Positions 51,633 through 63,947 are shown, numbered from the stretch's first letter. The stretch: 64,000 nucleotides of DNA from Zopfochytrium polystomum (GCA_025765615.1 JAIVFJ010000266.1:1-64000); one strand, 5' to 3'. Translations and numbers: made by a program. The notes: generated by a model not told the origin, from the sequence alone.

Positions 51633-52775
51633 ATGCTCCGCGTCCTCGCTCCCCTCTTGGCCTTCACCGCGCTCGCTTCCGCAGCTCCCTGTCTGAGCCT
51701 TTGCCCTGAAGAGACCAGGTCCCTCAGCGAGCTGTACCAGGACGCCCTCACCGAGGGCGGAGTCCTCAACGTCCGCGCCGGCGGCGACGAGCTCGACCAG
51801 CAGGACAGCATCAAGCAGGCCTGGGAGTCGGCTTTCCCAGGCATCAAGTACAACGTCACCATTGACCTTTCCAAGTACCACGACGGCTACATTGATCGAG
51901 AGATCGCCTCGGGCCAGGTCTACACTGATGTTGCCACCCTACAGACGCTGCACGACTTTCCTCGTTGGAAGGACGCCGGCGCGTTGATGCAGTACAAGCC
52001 GGCCGGCTTCGGGCAGGTTTTCGACGAGATCAAGGACAGCGACGGCTACTACTATGGCTGTAACCTGTTTGGATGGGCCCTCCTGTACAACACCGCCCAC
52101 GTGACACCTGCACCCACTGGGTTCATTGACCTACTGCGACCCGAGCTGAAGGACAAGCTGGTCATGACGTACCCCAACGACGATGACTCGTTCCAGCACA
52201 CTTTGTTTAACTTGTGAGCGCAACTGTTCTACTCTGTTTCGCTTCCCACACTGACTCATTGTCCCCCACTTGTCCCCCCTCCCCTTCAACCCCTCAGAGT
52301 GAACCACTACGGCTACGACTTTTTCGACAAGCTCATCGCGCAAAACCCGCGCTGGGTCCGAGGCGGCTCAACCCCCATCGCGCTCATGTCTACAAGCTTG
52401 AACGGCAACGGCTCCTACTACCTCGCGTACACCGCTGCCTTCGGGCCCCCTGGTCTGGCCGTCGTCGATCCCACCGACGTCCCGGCAACAACCTGGTCGC
52501 AGACCGCCGCGATCCTCGCAAAGGCGCCGCACCCAAAGACCGCAAAGCTGTTTGCCAACTTTTTGCTGTCCAAGGACTTTCAGGCCGCTAACTCGCCGTC
52601 GGTCAGGAAGGACGTGCCGCCCGCGAACGGCGACAAGCCCGCGAACGAGAAGTTTGACCTGACCGCGTTTGCAAAGTACATGGCGGACCGCCCCGCGGTG
52701 GAACGGTTCCGTTTCTTTATCGAGTCCAAGATTGGCACGCCACAGGGGCTCAGCCCGTTGGTGGATGGGTTGTAA
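51633..52775 (+). CDS. Secreted solute-binding protein, bacterial ABC (Fe3+) type
   Basis: Two exons (51633-52213 and 52298-52775), 352 residues. A signal peptide (LAPLLAFTALASA) is followed by a family-1-like extracellular solute-binding fold. Features are LYQDALTEGGVLNVRAGGDE near the mature N-terminus, then VATLQTLHDFPRWKDAG, YYYGCNLFGWALLYNT, FIDLLRPELKDKLVMTYPND, and a C-terminal domain with AAILAKAPHPKTAKLFANFL and RKDVPP. In bacteria such proteins feed Fe3+ or other solutes to ABC permeases. Fungi have no such importer, so a secreted binding role (iron or polyamine) is inferred. Ancestry is probably bacterial, but the intron shows it is established. A deletion derivative follows. Confidence 0.8.
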
Positions 52776-53044
52776 TCTGGGTTGTGGTTGACGTGCCTCA
52801 ATGAAGGATGGAGGCGGGTCTGTTTTGAACCGCGCCAGTCCATGACTAGAAAGACTGTTGTTGTGCGGTACACATATCTTCTCAAACGTTGACTGGAACA
52901 ACAAAATGGAAGGAGTGGGGCGAAGGGAAAGAATTGATTCCTGTTCATGCTTCTTGTGTTCAGCGGAAAATTCGAAACAGCCGCAAAAATCCCCAACATT
53001 CTTCTCAGTGCTTGCCGTTTCAGGAGAGTCCCACATCTACCGGA

Positions 53045-53195
53045 AAAAGGCCACTCCCACAGCTTCACCGAAAAGCTCTGTGTCCTCGCTCCTCACGGCG
53101 CTTACCTCTGCAGCTCCCTCACAACGAACTCTGCCAGGACGCCCCCACAGAAGGTCGTGGGACTCAGCCCGTTGGAGGATGGGTTGTTAACTCAG
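53045..53195 (+). pseudogene. Deletion derivative of the solute-binding protein gene
   Basis: ACAGCTTCACCGA... CTGTGTCCTCGCTCCTC... GCAGCTCCCT parallels the start of the gene at 51633, then a LYQDALTEG-like CTCTGCCAGGACGCCCCCAC. It jumps straight to the 3' end (ACTCAGCCCGTTGGAGGATG with GGGTTGTTAA for the stop). About 1 kb of the middle is missing. Non-functional. Confidence 0.8.
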
Positions 53196-54409
53196 TTCAT
53201 TAGAGTGGCTTGACGACAGCGCTTGTCGATAAATGGTCGAGATTTTCTTTTTGGCAAGCAGTCCACACGCAGCGGGAGTTGCCGGGAATTGTCGGCGTCG
53301 AGGCGAAAATGAAGGAGTAACTCTTCCTGGTCACCGGAGATCTTCGCAATTTGACAATCGAGCTTCGCGCAGCACCAGTTTCATAATGTCCCCTCAACAA
53401 CTCAACAAGGCTGTTTTATTTCTAATCATCAGCTGCCAACCCCCAGTAACGGAGCCCCTTACTGTTGAGTCGTTGAGAAACTAGCTGAAAACAAAAAATA
53501 AAAATAAAAATAAAAATAAAAATAAAAAAATAAATATTGGTACATTCCAGTATAGTATACGATATTCGGGCTTCCGCGGATGGTTTGCAATCTGTCATGG
53601 GCCAGCATCGCTATGATTGTTCGAGGAAGAGGGTGGCTGTGGGGGGGCGCGTTTGTCAGACGTCGAAAAAAAGAGGCGCTCAAGGAGGTTCCATGGCCAC
53701 ACAAAGCAAAGCATCGGTTAACTCTTGTCACTTTGCGGATGATACCCGATGGGTAATATTTTGCAAAACAAGCTTGTCCTTTTTGATCGCTGTCTCATGA
53801 CCAATCAGCAGCGCCGAAAAGAAAAAACACATGAGCCTTCGCAATTTGTCACGGCGGCGGCAGAAACCCTCAGCACTACTCACTCGACTGTGTCCATTCA
53901 TCTGAGCTTATCTCGTGCCTAAAAGTTGTGCACGTGACGCGTGCCATCCTTCTAAAAATGAAAGAAATTAGGAATAAGAAGGAGAACTCGGACGCTCGCG
54001 GCGATCGAGCCCTAACTCAAATCTGAAATGGCTCGGGGGGTTACAAGTCCCAGTTCGTTCGGAAGTTTACTTTGGTATCGTCGTTTACTATTTTTGCAAC
54101 AACTTTGATGTTCAATCGTCAAACACTACCCACGGCCTCAGCGGCCCGAGCTGGGTTGATGATTTTGGCGTATGAACGGGTAATCAATAATACTCACGAA
54201 GCAAGGCAGTTGAACTTCACAAACACCAAGTACCAATATAAGAGACTGAATGTGCTTGCTTGCTCGCAAAGGCAAGAGGGAGAGAGATAGAGAGAGACAA
54301 GCAGGGACAGATAGACCGGCGAGGCAGCAGGCACAAAGAAATAGACATCCAGGCCAAGACAAAGACAGACTTGCTAAAGAACGGGCGAGACAAGTTGTTT
54401 TATATTCGT
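53196..54409. other. Long gene-free stretch
   Basis: No gene with credible coding features. It contains an (AAAAT)n microsatellite at 53491-53535. Open frames here are short and of low quality. Confidence 0.6.
53491..53535. repeat. (AAAAAT)n microsatellite
   Basis: Seven or so tandem AAAAAT/AAAATA units. Confidence 0.95.
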
Positions 54410-55402
54410 TCACAGCCCCATCGTCGCCACAGCCAGCGCGATCAGCGCCGCCGCCGCGACCGCCGCAGGGTGCGCCGCGGCAACGGCAGCAGTCGCGCCG
54501 CTCTTGATGTTGGACGGGGACGCGCTGGCAGTCGACGCCGACGACGACGTGGCCTTGGCGCTACCGGTGGCCGACGCGGTCGCCGTGCCGTTGGCCGGGC
54601 ACACGACGGCGGGGCAGAGGTCCTTGATGTTGGCAACCGTGCAGAGGTCGGTGGGGCGCAGGTCCGGGATGGTCGCGAGGCCGTCGTCGGTGCGCGCCGC
54701 GAGGCCCGTGGCATCCCCCAGGACGACGTCTGTTAGTTGTTTTTTTTTTTTCGTTTTTTTTTTTTTGGTTTTTGTTGTAGTTGAAGAGGAGTGATGGAGG
54801 GATATTCTTTAGAACAAGAACAAAACAACAGCGAATATAAAGAAAAAGGCCGATCCTCACCTGCGCACTGGTAAAGCGCGCCGTCCGGGCCGTCAAAGAT
54901 GGTCTGGATGACAGCCTTGTCGCCGGACTTTGCGCCGGAAACGGCGGTCAGGTCGATGAGGAACGACGAGTTCCACGGCGGGAGGTTGGAACAGGTGTTG
55001 ACGGTGCCAAAGTCGGTGGCGAACGTCTTGATGAGGGTGAACGACGAGGCGCCCGTCAGCTGGATGCTGACCGAAACGTTGGCCTTGGAGTGGAACGCCG
55101 AGATGGAGACGTTGGACTCTGTGTGTGTTTTGAGTTTCAGCGAGGTTTGTTTCGAGAACAAGGAGGGTGCAACAATAACTGGCCAGCTTACTCAGAGGGA
55201 AGGCAACGGGGTTGACGGTGGTGTTGAAGCCACCGCACGGGCTGGTGGGCTCGTTGTCGTCGCTGAAGCCGCGGGTGAGGGGAGAGGTCAGGACATAGTG
55301 GGCGCTGGCGACGGACGAGGTCAGGATGGCCAGCACGCTCGCAACGAGTGCTGTGATGAGAGCGTTCTTGCTGTTGCTGGTGGTGCTGCTGCTGGACGGC
55401 AT
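54410..55402 (-). CDS. X325/Bim1-like copper-site protein, GPI type (A)
   Basis: Three exons on the minus strand (55402-55192, 55118-54861, 54729-54410), 262 residues. The signal peptide ends ...SVASA, leaving His35 as residue 1 of the mature protein (HYVLTSPLTRGFSDD, then SPCGGF). This is the hallmark of the LPMO-like X325 (Bim1) family, in which the N-terminal His, a second His (here AFHSK) and an Asp (here in IFDGPDGALYQCA) bind copper. The C-terminus is a Ser/Thr/Ala-rich linker and a hydrophobic end typical of a GPI signal. It sits on the cell surface. In other fungi the family acts in copper acquisition, not polysaccharide cleavage. Divergent from the second copy. Confidence 0.85.
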
Positions 55403-56113
55403 TGTTGTGCTGAGGAGGAGAGTGGTGGTGGTAGAGGGAGGATGTGGAGGTTGCGTTACGGGGTGGAATGAGTTAAAATGCTTGCTGTTTCTGCTGCCGT
55501 TCCCAATTTATACGGACACCTCCACTCACAAAAGACAGAAGGGATCGACCAGCAGCAGACAGATCGACAGACAGAAACCAAGCTAAAAGCGCCTCGCTCA
55601 GACAAACCCGCTCTGTTCCGTTCTTGCATTCTTTTCTTTCGTCTGGTGGCTGTCTGTCTGTCTGTCTGCCTGTGCCTGTGCTGCCTTTGCATCATTGGCT
55701 TTTTGTCTAACTCTCTGTCGACCGACCTTCCTCGGCACGCTGCGTGTTTTTTGCCCCATCATCGGAGGGAATTTTGCGGTTGGGAGACAGACAGAGACAG
55801 ACAGACAGCGCCAAGAAAGAAGGAAGAGATGAAAAAAACAAAAGAGGACAATTTTCGGGCGTGCGAGAGTTTGATTGGGTGCGCGCAAAAATGCCTCGTT
55901 TCCTTTCAGCTAATGTCGCCGACCGACAGACAGATCGGACAAATTTGGCGAAAAAAAAAGTAAAAAGGAAATCAAATAGGAGACAAAAAAATCTAGTGAA
56001 AAGGAAAAGGGTTCTTTCAAAAACTAAAACAGCGTCCTCATATAAGCCTCCTCTTCCCTCCCTCAATCCACCAACAATCCTCATCAACCCTGGCATATCC
56101 TTCCTTCAGCATC
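55403..56113. promoter_or_regulatory. Shared upstream region of the two X325 genes
   Basis: 711 bp between divergent starts, with GACAGACAGA-type simple repeats on both sides (55550-55580 and 55785-55810) and a CTGT run near 55650. Co-regulation, for example by copper, is plausible, but no motif was recognised with certainty. Confidence 0.4.
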
Positions 56114-56316
56114 ATGTGGCTCCAGTCTACCTCATCGCCGCCGCCGCTGCCGCCGCCGCCAAAGCTCCTGTCGTCGTCGCCAAAGCCCCGGACGGCCTCC
56201 GCCGCTGCTGCATCCGCGCTCGCGCTGCTACTGCTACTGCTGCCGGCGGCTCCCGTCGCCGCACATTTTAAGGTGTGTGTGTGTGTGTGTGTGTGTGTTG
56301 TGCATGTGTGTGCGAG

Positions 56317-56406
<90 letters not shown>

Positions 56407-57466
56407 CGAAGAGGAAGTAACGCTGTCCCATTGCCTCCCATCGAAAGATCGACCAACCGCCGCACCGCGCCGGGTTCAACGAAGCCCAGGAGATCTTTGC
56501 GCCGTGCGGGAACGCCGCGGTCGGAGCGCGCACCGACTTTCCCATCGGTAACCTACTCTCGCGTGTTTTTCCCCTTATCATCATCCTGCCTCCTCCCTTA
56601 CTCTTTCTTTCTCCCCCCCACCCTCCCAGTCGGCGGCACCCTCTCCATGACCTCGTTCCACCCGACGGCGTCGGTGCTGTTCCAGATTGCGACGACGTCG
56701 GCGCCGGGGGTCAACAGCTTCGACCAGTCGATCGGGCCGGCGTCCGCGACGGTGTCGATGGGCGCGTACAGCGTGTCCGGGATCGACCTGTCGGGCGTGC
56801 GCGGCGCCGCGGACGGCGCGCCCGCGACGCTGCGGATCGTGTTTGACGCCGGCGACGGCACTTTGTATGACTGCGCGGACGTGGTGAGTTTTTGGGGGTC
56901 TTGGCTCTTGACCCCCCCCTGTTTGTGGTGGGGTGGAGTCTTTCGATCGCTAAAACGGGTGGTTAAACTACAACTACCGGAAACAGACGCTGCGCGACAA
57001 CCGCCCGACGTCCACGTCGACGACCGCGGCGCCGCCGCCTTCTGGGACGACGAGTGCGCCCGGAGGTGGGGACACGGCGACGACGACCGCGGCCGGGGGT
57101 GCGACTACGACGACGGGCACGGAAAGCGGCGCGTCGTCGTCGTCGGCGACGGACGGAGGGGCCACGACGTCGGCCGGGTCGTCACCGTCCTCGTCGTCGT
57201 CGGCGACGGACGGAGGGGCCACGACGTCAGCCGGGTCGTCACCGTCCTCGTCGTCGTCGGCGTCGGGAAGCAAGGGCGGCGCGGCGTCGGCGGGCTCGTC
57301 GTCGTCGGCCTCGTCGTCGTCGGCCTCGTCGTCGGGCTCCCCGGCGGCGGCGTCGACGTCGTCCAAGTCGGCGGCGGTTGCGGCAGTTCCCGCAGGAGCG
57401 GCTGTTGCGGCCGCTGCTGCTGCTGCTGCGGCGGCGGCGGCGGCGGCCTTGGTTATGGCGCTGTGA
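56114..57466 (+). CDS. X325/Bim1-like copper-site protein, GPI type (B)
   Basis: Four exons (56114-56272, 56448-56547, 56630-56883, 56987-57466), 330 residues. A long leader ends ...PAAPVAA with His51 first in the mature chain (HFKIDQPPHRAGFNE, then APCGN). The first intron falls right after HFK and is almost entirely (GT)n plus (GA)n microsatellite. The core has SFHPTASVLF and VFDAGDGTLYDCAD, matching the His and Asp positions of copy A. A Ser/Gly/Thr linker of about 115 residues contains an imprecise duplication (ATDGGATTSAGSSPSSSSS twice), then poly-Ala and a hydrophobic GPI-type end. Cell-surface copper-site protein. Confidence 0.85.
56273..56402 (+). repeat. (GT)n-(GA)n compound microsatellite in intron 1
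   Basis: (GT)n at 56273-56300 and (GA)n at 56318-56402 form most of the first intron of X325 gene B. Confidence 0.95.
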
Positions 57467-57568
57467 AGAAAAACGGTTCCCCCTCTTGCTTTTATGCCCT
57501 TGTTTCTATGATGGCAATTCCTCCTTTTTGAACCGCTTGCACACGGTGCGCGAAAGAAGATACCCTCG

Positions 57569-57609
<41 letters not shown>

Positions 57610-58110
57610 GGGGGGGTAGGCGGTAACAACATGCCTTTTTCGACCCACATGCGCAACCGAAAAACTCTTTCCTCTTATTCTATGTTTTTGTTTGTGGGGG
57701 GTGCTTTGACAATCAAGAGAAAGAAGAAAAAAAAAAAGCGGTTGATCACAGACTTGACTTGTCACACCATCAAGAAAAGACAGGAGATTGTCTGTCTCTG
57801 TCTCTGTCGCTTGGTCTGCCGCTTGCTCTCTCAGTCTCTGTCCCTCATCACTCCTTGGGAGGAATGGAGAGGGCTGTCTCGATGTAATTTTTGTTTCATA
57901 AGAGTGTGCAGCACCTTTCCACTGCAAGTAGACATGGTGGTTGATGGCGAAGAGGTAGTCTGAAGTGTACGTGCTTTGGCCAGTATTGCGCGTGCCCCCC
58001 CCTGTCATCTGGTTTGGGCATGGCCTGATGCTTTCCTCGGAATTCGTATGTGTCATCGTCAGGTTCTTAGTCAGAGGCATCATACATCATTCCTGGTCTG
58101 AGATCGATGT
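57467..58110. other. Gene-free stretch with poly(A)
   Basis: A-run of about 31 nt at 57569-57599, followed by AG-rich then CT-rich low-complexity sequence (57700-57850). No gene seen. Confidence 0.6.
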
Positions 58111-59050
58111 GTGCTTTGTTTTCTTTCACAGTTGAGGAGTCATCTTCAGTCGCATCTGATTCATCCTCCATATCCTGGTCCTCATGAGGCTCCTGCAGCT
58201 CCACCTGGTCCCCTCAATTCCAGCATGGTTAGCGACGACACGGACGGCATCCTCACAGCGTGCACACCAACGGCTCTTGCCGCAACTCCGACAAGGACAA
58301 TGCCAAGCAACTGATAGAGGTTCTCCAGACTTTGAAAAAGGTTGCCCACTCTTCAGGCCATAGTCATAATGGTCAAGCGGTACCGTCCCGTCGAAGCCGC
58401 GATGATTGCGTCGCTGAAAATCTACCTGGACAGCTTTGGCCACCTCGTCAAGCGCATACAACCCACTTGACGTGATCATCGAGGCCGCTGCAGCAAACGC
58501 CGTCGCAGGCTTCAGCAACGTTTGACGAACGCTCCAAAAAGTTCGAGGAAAATCTGCTTAAAAGATTTCCGACCCTCAAAGACCGCTTCGTGCACGTTCT
58601 CATGGAGAATCGAGCATCCGTTCCAACCCCGCGGTCAACGCCTGTTCTGCAGATTGCCTCAGCTGCTTCTTTTCTGCTGTGCGCTCTGCACCGCCGTGCA
58701 CCCTAAACTCAATCGGGAAGCCGTAGCTGTTTCAAGACATCGACAAGATGGTCGTGGCCGATATCAAAAAGCGGCTCGAGGCGGATTTAAAGCGTGCCAT
58801 AGACCAGAACAGCAACCTTGAGGAACTGTACCAGCCCACCGCCCGGGAGTTGTTCGCACTCAAGGACGACAACGTGCTTGCCGCAAAAAAGCTGCGATGC
58901 TGCGGGAAATTGATGGGATCGAGGAGCGCCTCCTCGGCAGTAATTCGCAAACTGACCCAGACCAAAGTCGAACTGCCGTTTTTCTTGCACACCTATGTTG
59001 CCTACGGCGACATCGTTCAAGCTCAAGTAATGCGTCCCCCACTTTAAGAT
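58110..59050 (+). pseudogene. Decayed gene of unknown family
   Basis: Coding-like pieces in alternating frames: VKRYRPVEAAMIASLKIYLD to HLVKRIQPT (about 58370-58470), FDERSKKFEENLLKRFPTLK to HVLMENRAS (58522-58620), and MVVADIKKRLEADLKRAIDQ to LKDDNVLAAKKLR (58748-58890). Helical and charged, perhaps coiled coil. The pieces resemble one original protein broken by stops and shifts. I do not recognise it. Confidence 0.4.
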
Positions 59051-59236
59051 TTCCGCGAAACTCTTGTCACCCCACTGTACAAGTTCGTTAGGTAAATTTC
59101 AACAACTCACACGGCAACCACAACCTCCACAAAGAGCAAGTTCAAAGACGATTGAATGCCGTGAGCGGGACAACGAGAAAGAGAGAGAAAGAAAAAAAAA
59201 TGAAAAAAATGAGGCAGAGACCATGCCGAAAACTGC

Positions 59237-59237
<1 letters not shown>

Positions 59238-59271
<34 letters not shown>
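59238..59271 (+). repeat. Poly(A) tract
   Basis: About 34 consecutive A, 150 bp beyond the stop of the ankyrin gene. Confidence 0.9.
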
Positions 59272-59273
<2 letters not shown>

Positions 59274-59423
59274 CACACAAACGAGACCCGCAACAGCAAC
59301 GGCAGTCGAATAAAAAAGGGCCTTGTGCGTAGGACCGGTTATTCACACTACAAACACACCAGACCGCCGAGGGGAGGCATTGGAAAAACCCAACAACACT
59401 TGCCCTTCCCGCGTCCCCTTTTT

Positions 59424-62400
59424 CTACACCCGAAGCGCCGCGCGGCGCTCCAGCCTCTCTAAGACTCTCGCCAAGTACGCAAAGCCCAACTCCCACGCGA
59501 CCTCGGCCGCGGTTTTCCCGCGCACGGCGTCGCGGACAGCGGTCGGGACGCCGCCGCGGGCGAGGGCGCGGGCGCGGCCGAGGATGGCCCACTCGTTGAA
59601 GCGGGTGCCGGTGCGGGCGAGCAGGGCGTGGATGGCGGAGCCGGCGCCCCAGGCCGGGCTCGTGGTCGTGGCGGCGGCGTCGGTTTCGGGCACGTCGAGG
59701 AGAAGGACGACGCCGTCGTAGTCGCCGTGGTCGACGGCCATGTGGACGGCGGGGACGCCATCGAGGGTGCGCGCGTTGAAGAAGCGGTGCGCGAGGACGC
59801 GCGCAGAGGGAGCTTGGCCGGCGGCGGCAGTCGTGGTTGCAGGCTCGGTGGTCGAGGTGGCGACGAGTAGAGGGAGCGGATGAGCTCGTTCAGCCAAATG
59901 ACGAGTTCGAGGCTGTGCCACAAGTTTGTGTTGTCCCACTCCGGGTCGGATTTGGCCAGCATGCAGTGGATCGGCTCCCACCCGTCGGCGTCGCGCGCGG
60001 TCAGCCTGGCGGGCCAGAAGGCTGTGGAGCTGGCACCGTCGGCGGCAATCTTCGCGTCGAGCGCGGCGCGGATGGCCTTGGCGTCCCCGATCTTGCGCAC
60101 ACCATGCAAAATATTGCGCGTCCACGCGCGCCCGGTGGCGGCGTCGACGCCGGTGACGACGGCGGCCGGATCCGCGCCGTGGGCCTCGATGAGCGCCTTG
60201 ACGCCGACTCCGCGTAGCACGGGCGGCAGCGGGCCCTCGCCGTCGCCGAGGTCGAGCGGCGCGTGGGGGTCGGCGCCAAAGGTGCCGACGACAAAGTCCA
60301 CGCACTCCCTCATGCCGGTCGCGCACGGGAGGTGCAGGGCTCGGTCCACGTCTGCCTTGCTCACGATCGTTGTCGCGGGGCTACCGGTGGGCGCGGCAAC
60401 GAGCAAAGGGGTGAGGCCCAGCTTCGTGTCGCGTTCCTCCAGGTAATGCTTCAAAAAGGCCTTGTCCCGCGCTGCTCTTTTTTGCGCAGCGGCACAGATC
60501 GCGTCGACGCCCCGGCCGTCGTGGGCGCCTCGCCACAACGGTGTTTGGCCGGACTGGTCGCGGCTCCACCACGGCATGCCTGCGTTGATCAGAGCTTCGA
60601 CGTCGTTCTCTCTGTCAGTTCTGCGCTCTTGCGAATCCGCAGCGAGGTGGACGGCAGTCGCGCCCCCTTCGCGCTCAAGGGTAACCTCCACTGCCCGCAT
60701 CGCATCGAGGACGGGGCCGGGCTGCAGGAGGCGTTTCAGAGTGTCCAGCGACGACTGCTCGTAGGATCGAGTGGCCACGTGCAGAAGGGGGTCGCCGGCA
60801 GTGCGCTCCTTCCACGTGTTGACGGAAGCAAAGGGCGCCGACGGCGACATGGCGTCGAGGAGCGTCTCGGTGACGGCGGCGCATTTCGCTCCGCCCATGA
60901 TGGCGTTGCCCAGCGGGGTGGCGCCAGAGAACGCCGCGGTCCACGGATCCGCGCCGTACCGCAGCAGGGCCAGGACGGTTTTCACCGGCGCGTCCTCGAA
61001 CGAGTCGGGATCGTCGATCGAGGGTCGGTCAACGAAAAACATGCGGGCGAAGGGCAGGATCGACAGCGGCGTCTCGCCCTCGACATTTTCAGAGTTCAGG
61101 TCGATGCCCCCGGCACCGGGCACATGGCGCGCGCGCGGCTGCTTGGACGCGCGGCCCGCGGCGCCGCGGGTGCGACGCGGTGTAGGCGATTCGGACTCGC
61201 CGTCGGTAAGCTGGGGAAAAACTCCGTGACCAGGAAACGGAGCGTTTCGAATCTGCGCTTCGATGCGGCGTGGTGGAAGACGTTGTTGTCGTTGTCGTCG
61301 CGGTGGGCAAATGCTTTGACGAGATCGTCCGGCGAGCGGGACCGCAAAGCCTTCATCATCGAGCGGACAACATCGACCAGGCCTGCAGCCGCCACGCTCA
61401 TCAAAGTTGTGCGGCCCATCTTGTCTCGCCGTTGAAGCAAGTTCGTCGGTGAGACACCGTATTTAAGGAGCAGATCGACCACACCAGCCCGATCTGCCTT
61501 ATCCATGTCTTGCCCGTAAGGGGCTTCGTCAACGCGCAGTCGAGCGGCGTTCTTCCCTTCTTATCTTTGAGGGATAAGATGGGGCAACCCGTCACGGCAG
61601 TACTTTTTGTCACGGCAGTACTTTTTGAAGCTTCGGTTTGTAAGACCAGTCCAGCCATCTCTACGCGACGGCCTTTGGGAATGAAGTGGTGTCTTTGGAG
61701 GCAAATGTGATGAAGGATGGTCATTCCCTCCTTGTCGACCACCTTCGAGACGTCCATGTTTTGCTCTCGCGCCCGCTTGAGGAGGAAGCCCAACGTAACA
61801 GGCGCGCCAACTTTAATGCCGCAGTTGTGCAGTGTCGTGATACCGTTATCGTCGCCCGGGGTGGCATACTCGGCTCCGGCGTCGACCAGCAGCTTCACAA
61901 CCTCACTCAGCCGAACATCGGCCTCGGCGTCGCGGTTGTAAAACTCGTCGACAGCGTCAAACAGAACTCGGGTCAGTGCGTCAGTAGTAAAAGGGGTGGA
62001 CGCCACAGCGCGATGGCCGAGGGCTCTTTGCACAACCAATCGACAGCGCCTTTGAACAGCGATGGAAAGGAAGTCGAGGTCCTCCAGCAGCTCTCGGGAG
62101 ACGTCGGCGCCAGCGCGATCCATCAGGAAGACAGCGATCGCGTCGTGAAAATCGTCGACAGCAGAGTTGACGAGCTCCTTCCACTCCGCCGGCTGCGATG
62201 GTCCGCCGCCCTTTTCTACCAGGAGACGGGCGACCTGAAGCTCCGAGTTCTCGTCTTGTCGAAGCCACATGTTGCAGAGCTGTTGCAAAGGCGTCCTTTC
62301 TTTTTTGTCCCGCACCTTGACGTCCGCTCCCCATTCGATCAGGACGGAAACAAGCTGGTCGCGCTTGTGAGCAACAGCGTGGTGGAGGAGCGAGCGCCAA

Positions 62401-63947
62401 AGGGTACTTTCGGCGGTGTCGCTGCTGCCGGACAAGAGCATTTTCTTGGTTTCCTCGTCCTTGAAAACTATCTGTTTGAGAATGTCCGTAAGACCGCCCG
62501 CGGCGCAGCAGCTGGCAAAGGTTTCGCCGTCTTTCGTGACCGCTGCGGTGGAGGCTCCTGCTTTGAGGAGCATCTGGACGATTTCTCCGTGGCCCTGCAT
62601 TGCAGCAGCCAGAAGTGGCGTGTCATCGTCCTCAGCGTGCGTGAGCTCCAAGTTGATCGACGGGTCCGTTAGGAGAGCGGCAACAGCCAGTGGAAAGCCA
62701 TGATACGCTGCAGAATAAATTGCGGTTCCGCTGCGGCCGATTTTGTACGGGTAGTGGTTTATATTGGCGCCGGCCGCCATCAACAGCCGAATGGCCTTAT
62801 GGGCCAAGAAATAAGTAACCAGTTCTGCAAGCGCAAGCCACCGTGGCGAATGTCTACGCTTACCTCGGGCTGATTTTTCATTGCCGCAAGAATGATGGGC
62901 GTTCGGTCTCCCAGATCCACTGGCTCCGCCTTCGCACCAGCTTCAAGCAGCATCTTCAAAACGTCAATCATTCCAAGGCCAGCGGCGATTGATATCGCCG
63001 TATCGCCGTAGTTCGGAGGTCTCCTGTAATTGATGTCGCAGCGGCCAGTGCCGAGCAGGATACGGACCATTTCCACGTCCTGCTGCAGGACGGCGGTGAT
63101 AAGCGGAGTGCGCTCCTGGTTGTCGACGGCTTCAACGTTGACCGTCGCCGACCACGGTTCGTCCGGGTCGAGCAGCATTTTGGCAAACTCGTGCTGGCGG
63201 GTTTCGCAGGCGACGTGGAGGGGGGTCTGGTGGAACCAGTCGATCGCGTTAGGGTCTGCGGGGTTGGGAGAATTCGAAAGGAGCAGCCGGCCGACCTCCA
63301 CGCTCCCCATTTGAGCGGCGATGGCGAGGGGCGTCTTTTTGTTCACCTCGACCGCGTCCACTGCCGCACCGAAATTGAGCAAGGCGGAGGCAATGTCGGG
63401 GTTGTTGTAGCCAGCGGCAACGTGGAGCGGTGCTCGAAATTCGCGGTTGGCGCATGACAGGAGGGCGCTTTGCTCGGCGGATGTCAAGCCCTCAAACAGC
63501 ATTTGCACAATGTCCAACTGGCCGGCAGAGACAGCCAGGAAGATTCCTGTTGCGCCCGACGCGTCTTTCAGCAGCAGCGCCTCCGACATGCAATGTTGCC
63601 ACAGAGGATGTGCAAAAAGTATCGAACACAGGTATCGTAGCCGAGTTCGCACGCAATGTGGAACGGTGTCTTGAGGTCGAACGGATCCTGTTCCAGTACG
63701 AGGTCGACTCGCTTTCGGCGGTCAAACATATCGGTCGTGGCGTGGATGCATATGCCTGGACGCCTTCGAAAACGTCTGTGGGCCGGCGGAGAGCATCGAA
63801 GAGGGATGCCGGGATGGCTGCCTTCCTGCGCAGCGCCTCCCGTTTCTCGTTGATGACTTTAACGTGCCGTGAGACAGCCCGCAGAATCTGGGCCTTCATG
63901 ACTTCGATGTCACCTTGACGAGCGTCGATATACAGGACGTTACCCAT
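59424..63947 (-). CDS. Long ankyrin-repeat protein (frame broken several times)
   Basis: Minus-strand locus starting MGNVLYIDARQGDIEVMKAQ. Canonical ankyrin repeats run through most of it, for example APLHVAAGYNNPDIASALL, KTPLAIAAQMGSVEVGRLLL, TPLLAAAMQGHGEIVQMLLK and TPLLVAAPTGSPATT. The C-terminus is AAEVAWELGFAYLARVLERL. One clear intron lies near 62863-62800 (QPE/GTAAGCG). Frame changes without splice sites occur near 63735, 63600, 61520, 61205 and 59870. Summed, the protein would exceed 1400 residues. It is either a pseudogene or a real gene in an assembly with single-base errors. Protein-binding scaffold by family. Confidence 0.6.

Noticed and set aside
56974..58083. 369-residue minus-strand frame rich in Ala/Asp/Val
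   Set aside because: It is antisense to the Ser/Gly-rich linker of X325 gene B. The plus frame has homology and consistent introns.
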